This document shows, one piece after another, positions 1 through 6,360 of a stretch of DNA of 6,532 nucleotides (position 1 is its first letter; each line of letters begins with the position of its first letter). The notes below the pieces were generated by a model. That model searched no databases, was not told the origin of the DNA, and saw only the letters and a list, made by a program, of their open reading frames with translations. Both the position numbers and the translations under genes were made by a program. This DNA is from Treponema sp. (GTDB lineage Bacteria > Spirochaetota > Spirochaetia > Treponematales > Breznakiellaceae): positions 1-6,532 of the forward strand of contig JAISOR010000049.1 in assembly GCA_031275535.1 (NCBI GenBank), read 5' to 3'.

Positions 1-3000
1 GCCCAGTATGTAAGCGACGGGGACGAGGTGTTCCCCGCGGTCTATGCGCCGGGGAAGATCCGGGTGGACCGAAGCTCCCTGCCCCTGCGGGCGCCCGGAC
101 AATTCCGGGTTGCGGAAACGGATGAGGGGATCATCAGCCTGCGCTGGCAGAACACCAACGGGGGCCGGACCGCCGGGTATAATCTGCGGATTCGGGATAA
201 GGATGCGGAAACGGAATATGTATGGTATACGGGAAACATCACCTCCCTCACCCTGCCGGGGTACCAGGCGGGGCAGAACCTCTCCTTTGCGGCGGCATCC
301 GTAGACGATGCCCTTCGGGAAAGCCCCTACACCGAGGCGGTGGATATTCTGGCCGGACAGAAGCGGCCGGACTTTAACCGGCCCGTAATAGGGGAACCCC
401 GCATCCGGGCCCGGGGGCTTACCGGGGGATTTACGGAGGGGACTATCAAGGTTGATATCGCCTCCTACCGGGAAAGCCCGGATTCATCGGGGTACCTCAT
501 GGCCCGCTACGCGGGCGAAGAGGATGCGCCCCATTTAATGAACCTGCGTTTTGGAGGGCCGGTAAAGATTACGGGAAGCACCGTGGAAATTCCCTGGTAC
601 ATGGGAATTCCCGACGCCATGAATCCCGGGATCTACGAGTATGCCGGGGAAGTTATTAATGAAGCTAACGGGGCCCTAAGCGCCCCCTTTACCCTGGAAC
701 TGACAATACGCTGGCCGGGGCCGGAGATCCTCTCGGTAGAACCGGAGGAGATAAACGGAAGGGACGGACAGACCCTGACCATCTACGGAAGCGGATTTGT
801 CCCCGGCACAAAGGTTATCTGGCAGGGAGAAGAGCTGGTCCTGGCCGGGCAGGGAAATTCCTCGATCATCCTGGAAGCCCTGCTGCCGCCCCAAACCCGG
901 GCCGGCGCTTATACGCTCACCGTGGCCGGCCCCGATAATCAGCGGGCCTCATACCCGGTAGAGGTGGTGCTGCCCGATTGGAACCTTACCCTCTATACCA
1001 GGACCGCGGAGACTATCCCCGGAGGATCCCTCTTGTATCCCCTGGGGGTCACCGGCATAGATGGCTTTGAAGATACCGTATCCTTCCGGGTCCGGGAGCA
1101 GCCCCCGGAATTGGATGTTTCCCTGCCGGTAATTCCGGCGGGAAAGACCGGCGCCGTGGGTATCCGGGTCCGGGAAGACGCGGCCCCCGGCTCCTATAGC
1201 ACGATCCTGGAAGGGGGAGAGGGGAAGGTCTTTGAACTCGTGACCATTGTCCGCGAAGATCCTCCCGGGCCGCACCTGGTAAGCCTCTCCCCCCCATCGG
1301 CCTATCCGGGAATGGAGATCCATCTCTATGGCTACGGATTGGGGGCCTCGGGCGTCCTGTATCTCAACGACCAGGCCCTGGAAATTACCCGGTGGTCCGG
1401 GGAGGAAATAGTTTTTACCCTTCCCGGCACGGGGACCAGCGGCCTTATCCATGCGGCCGCCCCCGGAGGTATCAGTAACAGCCTGCCCATTACGGTGCGA
1501 AACCGGGGCTTTAGCCTGCACCCCGGGTCCCACCATGTGGAACTGAGCGCGGGGAAGGACGCCGTCATTCCCATATACATTACCGGCTATGCGGATACGG
1601 TGAATCTCCGGGCGGAAAGCGAAGGCCCCCTGGGGCTCAGTCTGGACCGGATCTCCCTGGAACCTAATGGGACGGTGAACCTGACGATTCGGGCCGGTAA
1701 TGCCGCCGGGAACGGCGTCCGGAAGGTGCTGATCCAGGGCAGCAGCGGGAATTTTGAGGCCGGTGCGGAAATTACGGTACATATAGGGGACTCCTTTGCC
1801 ATTGAAACAAGCGGCCTGCCCGAAGGATTGGTGGACGTATCTTACTATGCAAAATTGAAGGAAAAGAACGCCGCCGGTGAAACAGAGTACCGGGTAAGCG
1901 GCGGCGCTCTGCCTCCGGGATTTGTCCTCAATCCCCAGGGGGAACTCAGCGGCCGGACCTCCCTGCCGGGCCAGTACAAGGTAACTATTGAGGCCAGGGA
2001 TGGGGCCGGCAGGACGGACGCCCGGGACTTTGTGATATTAATCGTGGAAGAGCCCTGGGGCCAGGCCGGAAAAGACGGCGGACAGAGCAGGGCCGTTGGG
2101 GCGGAACTGCCCGCGGAGAGGCAAAGGGCCTGGTCTTTTGACGGCAAGGAGCCGGTAACACAGCTCCTTGCGGCGGAGGATCGGATCATTGCCCTCTCCG
2201 GCAAGGGGATTACCGCGGTACAGGCAAAGACCGGGGATTTCGTATGGGCCAGGCCGGGGACCTACCGGGAAATGGTCTATGCCGGGGCTGCCCTGTACGC
2301 CCTTACCGGCTCGGGCGTCCTGGAGACCCTGGATCTAAACATCGGCACCCTCCTGTGGACCAGGGACGGCATCCGTTCCCTGAGTACGGATGGGACAAAG
2401 ATCCTGGCGGACACCGGTTCCGCCCGCTTAGTAATAGACGCCGCCCGGGGAACCCTTCTGGAACGGCTGGACCGGTCCGGGGATATTCCCGGAAAGATGC
2501 TATGGAAGAACGGCGTCATGTACGAAATAGGGGAGACCGGGCTTATCCCCGTATATGGGGAGGCCCTTCCCTGGGACGGGGGGGAACGGATCCTGGCCGC
2601 CGTGGCGGATACGGAGGGCGTTCTTGTGGCCACAGAAAAGAGCCTTATCTTCTTGGACCGGGACAACCGGGAACTTAAACGGATCGCCCGTCCTTCCTCC
2701 GAAGAGGGGGCCGCCGGGAATGGGGAGCTTGAACTTTCCCTGACCGGGGACGGGGCCTTGATCCTGGATACGGGGTACCTGAGTGAATACCGCCGGGAGG
2801 ATCTCGTGCTGCGGTGGCGGCGGCCCGCCTCCGGTTCTATGGCGGCCGGTAAGGAGAAGGCGGCCCTGGCCGGTACGCAGGGGCTGATGGTCCTTAACCG
2901 GTATACCGGCGAGACCATCTGGGGGGATGAAGAACCCTATGCCGGTTTTGTATTGTACCGGGAGAAGATATTTGCCGCCGGGACCCAGGGCCGCATCGAC

Positions 3001-4623
3001 GCCTTTACGGGCCCCGCAAATATCCATGCCCCCGATACGGTGATACAGATCCGGCCCGAAGCTCCCAACGGGGAGAATGGCTGGTATACCCTGAACCCGG
3101 CCGTCCAAATTGTAAGTACCGACCGGGAAACCTATGTGGAGGAAACCAAAATAGGGCAGGGTGACGGAACCTGGGAAGACGCCTCCGAACCGGTGATCCT
3201 TGAAGATGGTGAACAACAGATCCGGGCCTATGGCGTTGACAGCCGGGGGCTGAGGGGAGAGGAAGCGCTGCTCTATGTTAAGGTTGATACAAGGCCGCCG
3301 GAAAGTACCTATGCCCTTCAGGAACTGTCCCCGGAACCCGCTTCCGGCACACCGGCGGCGGAGGAGTCCGGCAGCGGCTGGCATAAGCTGCCGGTATTGA
3401 TCAGCCTGGAAGGAAAAGACAGCCTGTCGGGGCTTGACCGGATTTGGACCTCCCGGGGGGTCTATGGGGAGCCCGTGCTCTTTGCGGGGCAGGGGATACA
3501 TACCTTTACCTGGTATGCCATAGATCGGGCGGGAAACCGCGAAGCCCCCCGGAGCTGCGAGATCAAGATTGATTTTGAGGCTCCCCATACGGAAATCAGG
3601 GCCTCCTATGATAAGGGTATCTGCCAGGTGGAGATCTCCGCTCCGGACAGACATTCGGGGACCGCGCTTATTGAATACCGGATTAACGGAGGCGGGGTGG
3701 AACAATACCATGAACCGCTGATATTCATGCAGCAGGGGGCCTACCAGATACAGTACCGGGCGGCGGATAGGGCCGGAAACTACGGACCCTGGCAGACCGG
3801 TGATATTTGGGTAAGCCCGAATCAGGTGGGGGGGTCCCTGATAGCCTCCGCCTCAATAAATGGCCTGGGCCGTTTGATTATGTACCATGCCCGGAACGGT
3901 ATGCCCGTGGTGGAAATTCCCGGAACGGAAAATCCCGAATTTGACCGGGACCGGCAGGAGGCTATGATACATCTCCCCTCGTATACTCTGGGGGGAGAAT
4001 ACATACTCTGGAAAGAGGAGGATATTTCTGCCGGGGAGGAGGCGAAAATTCATTTCCAGGTAACCCAGGATGTTACGGTCTATCTGTTCTTACCCCGGAG
4101 CGCCGCGGTGCCGGCGGGGTGGAGTTTTGTGGAAGCTAATGTGGGGATCAACAGGATCTACTATCCCGGAGGGACCGGGGTATACATGAGACGGTACTAT
4201 GGCGGCGACTGGGTTGAATTAGCCGGTACCCCGCCGGGGAGCCTGCCGCCGCTGATCCTGGTCCAGGAACGGGGCAGCATCTTTGCGGAAATAGTAATCC
4301 GCCGGGAGGAGGAGCAGAACAAGGACGCGGGGAGGGGATGGGCCTTTTATCCGGAGGCGCTTATTACTCCCTGGCAGTATAGCCGGAAGCTGCCTTTAAG
4401 AAAACGGTGGTTCGTAAACACCGGTGATGGATGGACCCCCCTGGAAGGAAACCGCTGGGAACCCCCGCCGGATCCCGCGGGGGATTCCGAAGAAGGCTCC
4501 CCGGGGGCTTCCGCGGAATACGCCGGTCCGGGGTATCTGCGGTTCAGGCTGGAAGTCTATACACCGGATGGTTCGGTCGAATACCGGACGGAAAAAACCA
4601 TGGATAGCGCCGGTTTGTTATGA
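1..4623 (+). CDS. Giant multidomain beta-rich surface/periplasmic protein (FN3, TIG, Ig-like, PQQ-propeller, OmpL47-like), 5' partial
   Basis: The frame is open to the left edge, so about 1,540 codons of a longer gene are visible; the GTG at 28 is probably not the true start and any signal peptide is outside the window. Modules in order, by nucleotide position: a fibronectin III-like domain about 90-370; an unassigned beta region 370-715; TIG/IPT domain 1 about 718-970 (YGSGFVPGTKV); a NEW3-like beta domain 976-1265; TIG domain 2 about 1270-1500 (YGYGLG); a second NEW3-like domain 1504-1788; a putative-Ig (He_PIG) domain 1789-2055 (LPPGFVLNPQGELSG); a PQQ-type beta-propeller about 2130-3015 with blade ends such as KTGDFVW and YTGETIW; three OmpL47/Ig-like repeats 3016-3285, 3286-3570 and 3571-3815, the last two containing AxDRAGN; then an unassigned C-terminal region ending in a Glu/Pro/Gly-rich segment. 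No catalytic motif was seen. These modules are typical of extracytoplasmic binding or structural proteins, so that role is inferred. The gene converges with and overlaps the HAD gene. Confidence 0.93.
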   Translation, partial: AQYVSDGDEVFPAVYAPGKIRVDRSSLPLRAPGQFRVAETDEGIISLRWQNTNGGRTAGYNLRIRDKDAETEYVWYTGNITSLTLPGYQAGQNLSFAAASVDDALRESPYTEAVDILAGQKRPDFNRPVIGEPRIRARGLTGGFTEGTIKVDIASYRESPDSSGYLMARYAGEEDAPHLMNLRFGGPVKITGSTVEIPWYMGIPDAMNPGIYEYAGEVINEANGALSAPFTLELTIRWPGPEILSVEPEEINGRDGQTLTIYGSGFVPGTKVIWQGEELVLAGQGNSSIILEALLPPQTRAGAYTLTVAGPDNQRASYPVEVVLPDWNLTLYTRTAETIPGGSLLYPLGVTGIDGFEDTVSFRVREQPPELDVSLPVIPAGKTGAVGIRVREDAAPGSYSTILEGGEGKVFELVTIVREDPPGPHLVSLSPPSAYPGMEIHLYGYGLGASGVLYLNDQALEITRWSGEEIVFTLPGTGTSGLIHAAAPGGISNSLPITVRNRGFSLHPGSHHVELSAGKDAVIPIYITGYADTVNLRAESEGPLGLSLDRISLEPNGTVNLTIRAGNAAGNGVRKVLIQGSSGNFEAGAEITVHIGDSFAIETSGLPEGLVDVSYYAKLKEKNAAGETEYRVSGGALPPGFVLNPQGELSGRTSLPGQYKVTIEARDGAGRTDARDFVILIVEEPWGQAGKDGGQSRAVGAELPAERQRAWSFDGKEPVTQLLAAEDRIIALSGKGITAVQAKTGDFVWARPGTYREMVYAGAALYALTGSGVLETLDLNIGTLLWTRDGIRSLSTDGTKILADTGSARLVIDAARGTLLERLDRSGDIPGKMLWKNGVMYEIGETGLIPVYGEALPWDGGERILAAVADTEGVLVATEKSLIFLDRDNRELKRIARPSSEEGAAGNGELELSLTGDGALILDTGYLSEYRREDLVLRWRRPASGSMAAGKEKAALAGTQGLMVLNRYTGETIWGDEEPYAGFVLYREKIFAAGTQGRIDAFTGPANIHAPDTVIQIRPEAPNGENGWYTLNPAVQIVSTDRETYVEETKIGQGDGTWEDASEPVILEDGEQQIRAYGVDSRGLRGEEALLYVKVDTRPPESTYALQELSPEPASGTPAAEESGSGWHKLPVLISLEGKDSLSGLDRIWTSRGVYGEPVLFAGQGIHTFTWYAIDRAGNREAPRSCEIKIDFEAPHTEIRASYDKGICQVEISAPDRHSGTALIEYRINGGGVEQYHEPLIFMQQGAYQIQYRAADRAGNYGPWQTGDIWVSPNQVGGSLIASASINGLGRLIMYHARNGMPVVEIPGTENPEFDRDRQEAMIHLPSYTLGGEYILWKEEDISAGEEAKIHFQVTQDVTVYLFLPRSAAVPAGWSFVEANVGINRIYYPGGTGVYMRRYYGGDWVELAGTPPGSLPPLILVQERGSIFAEIVIRREEEQNKDAGRGWAFYPEALITPWQYSRKLPLRKRWFVNTGDGWTPLEGNRWEPPPDPAGDSEEGSPGASAEYAGPGYLRFRLEVYTPDGSVEYRTEKTMDSAGLL

Positions 4624-5301
4624 GCCGGTAATATCCCAGATCTCTTCAAGCCCTTCGACAACATGGTCCGCCTCTTGTCGAAGGGCGTTTATTTTTTCGG
4701 GCCAGGCCCGGCGGATGTATTCGGTGGTGAGTACCGTGGTCATCCCCGCTTCTTTAGCGCCCCGCAGTTCTCCGTGTCCGCCGTCGCCCACGTAGAGGCA
4801 TTGGTCCGCCCCTGTCCCCAGCCGTTCCAGGGCCATGCGAAATATCCGGGGGTCCGGTTTGAGGAGCCCCACCTCGTAGGAAAAGATGGCCGCATCAAAG
4901 GAACGGCTTAGGGCGGAACCACGCCAGTGATAAATATCCGCCACATCCGCATTGCTGATAAGGGCGGTCTTGAATCCCCGGTCCCGAAGTTTTTGTAAGA
5001 GGGCCATGTTTTTGGGCGCCACCCCGTAGATTGCCCGCCTAATCCGCTCCACCCTGGCTTCGGCGGCCCGGCGCAGCAGGGGTTCGGGAACATCCAGCCC
5101 CCGCAGGATATGCCGCATCATCTCGCAGGGGTCCCGGATCTTTCCGCAGCCCCGGATCGCGTAATCCACCGCATTGCGTTCCTCAAAATCCCGGCGGTCC
5201 ATCCCCAGCACCGAATATTCGCTTTCCTGCCCGGGGGCCAGGTCCAGGGGATCGATGAGGGTAAAGAAAAGATCAAAGATAAGGGCCCTAATGCCGGTCA
5301 T
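4618..5301 (-). CDS. HAD-superfamily hydrolase
   Basis: This 227-residue protein has the size and motif order of a cytoplasmic haloacid-dehalogenase-type hydrolase. Motif I is FDLFFTLID, with the nucleophile Asp10 and Thr14. Motif II is ALISNAD (Ser116). Motif III is the Lys148 of GLLKPDP. Motif IV is YVGDGGHGEL (Asp173, Glu178). Residues 18-95 form the helical cap that would set substrate choice. The position two after the nucleophile, usually the acid/base Asp in phosphatases, is Phe12, so classic phosphatase chemistry is doubtful and the substrate cannot be named. An in-frame TAG 8 codons upstream limits the start, and ATG 5301 places motif I correctly near the N-terminus. No Shine-Dalgarno precedes this ATG; instead its ATGA overlaps the stop of a 16-codon upstream mini-ORF, which suggests translational coupling. 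Its TAA overlaps the end of the giant gene. It lies 175 bp downstream of pyrE on the same strand. Confidence 0.93.
   Translation of the reverse strand: MTGIRALIFDLFFTLIDPLDLAPGQESEYSVLGMDRRDFEERNAVDYAIRGCGKIRDPCEMMRHILRGLDVPEPLLRRAAEARVERIRRAIYGVAPKNMALLQKLRDRGFKTALISNADVADIYHWRGSALSRSFDAAIFSYEVGLLKPDPRIFRMALERLGTGADQCLYVGDGGHGELRGAKEAGMTTVLTTEYIRRAWPEKINALRQEADHVVEGLEEIWDITGS
4650..4697 (+). terminator. Rho-independent terminator of the giant gene, inside the opposing HAD coding sequence
   Basis: A perfect 12-bp inverted repeat pairs gcccttcgacaa (4650-4661) with ttgtcgaagggc (4675-4686) around a 13-nt loop. A T-rich tail, gtttatttttt (4687-4697), follows on the plus strand. It starts 26 bp after the plus-strand stop codon, the normal place for a terminator. 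The same bases encode the C-terminal helix-like part of the HAD protein (KINALRQEADHVVEGLEE) on the minus strand. No T-tract follows the stem in the minus direction, so it should act only on plus-strand transcription. Confidence 0.8.
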
Positions 5302-5348
5302 TTTGAATCCGGGCTTTTTGCCCTAGGAGTTTGTTGCGCTTCGCGCAT
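5298..5348 (-). CDS. Candidate 16-codon leader ORF coupled to the HAD gene
   Basis: On the minus strand a strong Shine-Dalgarno, GGAGG (5357-5353), sits 4 nt before an ATG (5348-5346). That ATG opens the frame MREAQQTPRAKSPDSK. Its TGA (5300-5298) overlaps the HAD start as ATGA. The HAD gene has no ribosome site of its own, so this mini-ORF may load ribosomes for it. The start codon sits at the base of a small hairpin, TGCGC-GAA-GCGCA (5347-5335). Most of the ORF is made from the terminal repeat of the 158-bp element, so it may be a by-product of that element. Its function as a peptide is unproven. Confidence 0.4.
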   Translation of the reverse strand: MREAQQTPRAKSPDSK

Positions 5349-5357
5349 GAAACCTCC

Positions 5358-5383
5358 AAAAATCGCCGATTAGGCGATTTTTT
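5358..5383. terminator. Hairpin with T-runs on both sides; possible bidirectional terminator
   Basis: The stem pairs aaaaatcgcc (5358-5367) with ggcgattttt (5373-5382) around the loop gatta, 10 bp in all. Read on either strand, the GC-containing core is followed by five or six T residues. On the minus strand it lies 94 bp after the pyrE stop and could end that transcript, leaving the HAD gene to a promoter of its own or to read-through. It directly abuts the Shine-Dalgarno of the leader ORF. Confidence 0.5.
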
Positions 5384-5417
5384 ACCTTGCAAACTCCGTA
5401 AGGAGCCCATTTATCGT

Positions 5418-5458
5418 GGTTTTTGTGTCTTTTTTCACTGGAAAAAGACACAAAAACC
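5418..5458. repeat. AT-rich 17-bp perfect inverted repeat
   Basis: Arms ggtttttgtgtcttttt (5418-5434) and aaaaagacacaaaaacc (5442-5458) are exact complements around a 7-nt loop. The stem begins 19 bp downstream of the pyrE stop on the minus strand. It forms the tip of the right half of the 158-bp element. It could protect or help end the pyrE transcript, but it lacks a GC-rich stem base and a clean external T-tract. Confidence 0.65.
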
Positions 5459-5476
5459 TACAAGTGCAACAGGCTC

Positions 5477-6064
5477 CTAGAGCTTCCGGGACCCCGGCTT
5501 TACCGGGGGGATCCCCTGTTTGCAGAGTTCACAGGATTCGGCGTCCCAGTTTCCCGCCTCCACCCGGCAGGCCGCGTAGAGGGGCCAGGAGAGCGGCGTT
5601 TCCCCGGCCCGGCGATCCACCAGGCAGGCCAGGGCGGCAATTCGGGCGCCCCGGGCTTCCAGAACCGCGGCGCTTTCGGCGGAGGATTTTCCGGTGGTAA
5701 CCACGTCCTCGGCAATGAGGATCCGTTCTCCGGCCCTTACCGTAAAGCCCCGGCGCAGGGCCATGGCCCCCGTATCATCCCGCTCGGTAAAAAACGCCGG
5801 AAGCCCAAGCTGCCGTCCCAGTTCGTAGGCCACGATAATCCCCCCCATGGCGGGGCCCGCTATGGCGTCGATGGCGAGTTTTCCCGCCGCCATATCCGCC
5901 CGTATACGTTCCGCCGCCCGGGCCAGGGCGGCGGCGGCCCGGTCGGGGTATTGCAAAAGCCGGGCGCACTGGAAATACCGGTCCGAATGGCGGCCCGAAG
6001 ACAGGAGAAAATGTCCTTCCAACATGGCCCCGGACTCTCTGAGCAGGTCGATAATATCCTTCAT
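5477..6064 (-). CDS. pyrE: Orotate phosphoribosyltransferase
   Basis: The enzyme joins orotate to PRPP to give orotidine 5'-monophosphate and pyrophosphate, the fifth step of de novo UMP synthesis, in the cytoplasm. The 195 residues show the PRPP-binding signature ILIAEDVVTTGKSS at 115-128 and the N-terminal signature LEGHFLLSSGRHSDRYFQCA at 15-34. A conserved GPAMGGI loop lies at 70-76, and a flexible loop TERDDTGAMALRRGF at 93-107 shapes the active site. The C-terminus has a CxxC (Cys178, Cys181) and ends in VKPGSRKL. This pattern fits the Thermus/clostridial PyrE group rather than the E. coli type. The ATG at 6064 is secure because an in-frame TAG lies two codons upstream and the family N-terminus is intact. 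No Shine-Dalgarno is visible, and a promoter-like pair lies so close that the mRNA may be leaderless. Its TAG falls in the end of the 158-bp element. Confidence 0.96.
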   Translation of the reverse strand: MKDIIDLLRESGAMLEGHFLLSSGRHSDRYFQCARLLQYPDRAAAALARAAERIRADMAAGKLAIDAIAGPAMGGIIVAYELGRQLGLPAFFTERDDTGAMALRRGFTVRAGERILIAEDVVTTGKSSAESAAVLEARGARIAALACLVDRRAGETPLSWPLYAACRVEAGNWDAESCELCKQGIPPVKPGSRKL

Positions 6065-6071
6065 GGCCTAG

Positions 6072-6100
6072 AGCATACCCGGAACACGCGGGAATCACAA
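6072..6100 (-). promoter_or_regulatory. Candidate sigma-70-type pyrE promoter, possibly leaderless
   Basis: On the minus strand TTGTGA (6100-6095) and TATGCT (6077-6072) match four of six bases each of the -35 and -10 consensus. The spacer is exactly 17 nt. The -10 box ends 7 nt before the pyrE ATG, so transcription would start at or next to the start codon. This fits the lack of a Shine-Dalgarno. The hexamer matches are moderate and could be coincidental. Confidence 0.35.
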
Positions 6101-6112
6101 GGGAGAAGAAGT

Positions 6113-6155
6113 GTTAAGAGTGAAGAGTTGAGAGTGAAGGAGTGAAGAATGAAGA
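6113..6155. repeat. Degenerate 7-bp polypurine tandem repeat
   Basis: Six heptads run in register with a single one-base slip at 6141: gttaaga, gtgaaga, gttgaga, gtgaagg, then gtgaaga and atgaaga. The consensus is GTGAAGA. The plus strand has no C in this stretch and the minus strand no G, a sharp contrast with the GC-rich surroundings. It lies just upstream of the candidate pyrE promoter. Confidence 0.7.
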
Positions 6156-6183
6156 GTGGCGGGGCGGGCTGGTGCCCTTTTCC

Positions 6184-6209
6184 GGTGCCAGGCACCAAAA
6201 CCTGGTGCC
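6184..6209. repeat. GGTGCC/GGCACC palindrome cluster
   Basis: ggtgcc-a-ggcacc (6184-6196) is a 13-bp palindrome with a one-base centre. Its right half also pairs onward: ggcacca (6191-6197) with tggtgcc (6203-6209) around the loop aaacc. Another ggtgcc stands at 6171-6176. The arrangement resembles short dispersed extragenic palindromes, but no copy number can be judged here. Confidence 0.6.
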
Positions 6210-6253
6210 CCCTCTTCCCCCATAATAAGGAAAGGCCGGGCAATGTTTTGCGT

Positions 6254-6291
6254 GTATCCGGGATACTCCGGAGAAAAGCACCGGTACGGTG
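6254..6291. repeat. Two further short palindromes, GTATCC-G-GGATAC and CACCG-GTA-CGGTG
   Basis: gtatcc-g-ggatac (6254-6266) has the same 6+1+6 plan as the palindrome at 6184-6196 but a different sequence. It is followed by the 8-bp palindrome ctccggag (6266-6273) and by caccg-gta-cggtg (6279-6291). A direct repeat, ggagaaaa, flanks the last (6270-6277 and 6291-6298). No function can be assigned. Confidence 0.5.
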
Positions 6292-6315
6292 GAGAAAAAC
6301 CTGGTGGGGTGGCAT

Positions 6316-6360
6316 CAGACCAAGGTCTGTCAGACCAAGGTCTGTCGGACCAAGGTCCGG
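6316..6360. repeat. Three tandem 15-bp palindromic repeats
   Basis: Units at 6316-6330 and 6331-6345 are identical (cagaccaaggtctgt). The third, 6346-6360, is cggaccaaggtccgg. Each is a dyad with 6-bp arms and an AA centre. The third unit changes A to G in the left arm and T to C in the right arm, which keeps perfect pairing. Across unit junctions the sequence also reads ggtctg-t-cagacc, another 6+1+6 palindrome. Phased identical dyads could be sites for a dimeric DNA-binding protein or part of a dispersed repeat. Confidence 0.8.

Larger units (their letters stand above)
5323..5480. repeat. 158-bp nested palindromic element between pyrE and the HAD gene (MITE-like or structured-RNA candidate)
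   Basis: The ends are CTAGGAG and CTCCTAG. The outer 19-nt arms, ctaggagtttgttgcgctt (5323-5341) and aagtgcaacaggctcctag (5462-5480), pair at 16 of 19 positions, and the other three are G-U compatible in plus-strand RNA. Inside are two hairpins (5358-5382 and 5418-5458). A central segment, 5389-5407, pairs leftward (caaactcc with ggagtttg 5326-5333) and rightward (aggagcc with ggctcct 5472-5478), so a cruciform-like fold competes with the long-range stem. The right end overlaps the TAG of pyrE, and the left end supplies most of the leader ORF. Whether it recurs in the genome cannot be seen from one window. Confidence 0.6.

Noticed and set aside
28..30. GTG as the true start of the giant gene
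   Set aside because: The frame is open to base 1, the residues before it resemble the same protein, there is no ribosome site upstream, and the protein would lack a signal peptide.
2130..3015. PQQ-dependent dehydrogenase
   Set aside because: Only the propeller-type repeats are present; no quinone-binding or catalytic features are seen and the repeat sits within Ig-like modules.
2500..3711. 403-codon open frame on the minus strand, with another of 277 codons at 949-1782
   Set aside because: Both lie antisense to the giant gene, are rich in Pro/Gly/Arg and show no family motif. They are expected from the GC-rich codon use of the plus-strand gene.
4593..4598. T-run on the minus strand after the HAD stop as its terminator
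   Set aside because: No stem precedes the run on the minus strand.
5423..6145. 240-codon plus-strand open frame antisense to pyrE
   Set aside because: pyrE on the other strand has clear motifs, and this frame is low-complexity Pro/Gly/Arg with no recognisable domain.
6316..6360. CRISPR array
   Set aside because: Repeats are only 15 bp, directly adjacent with no spacers, and no cas gene is visible.
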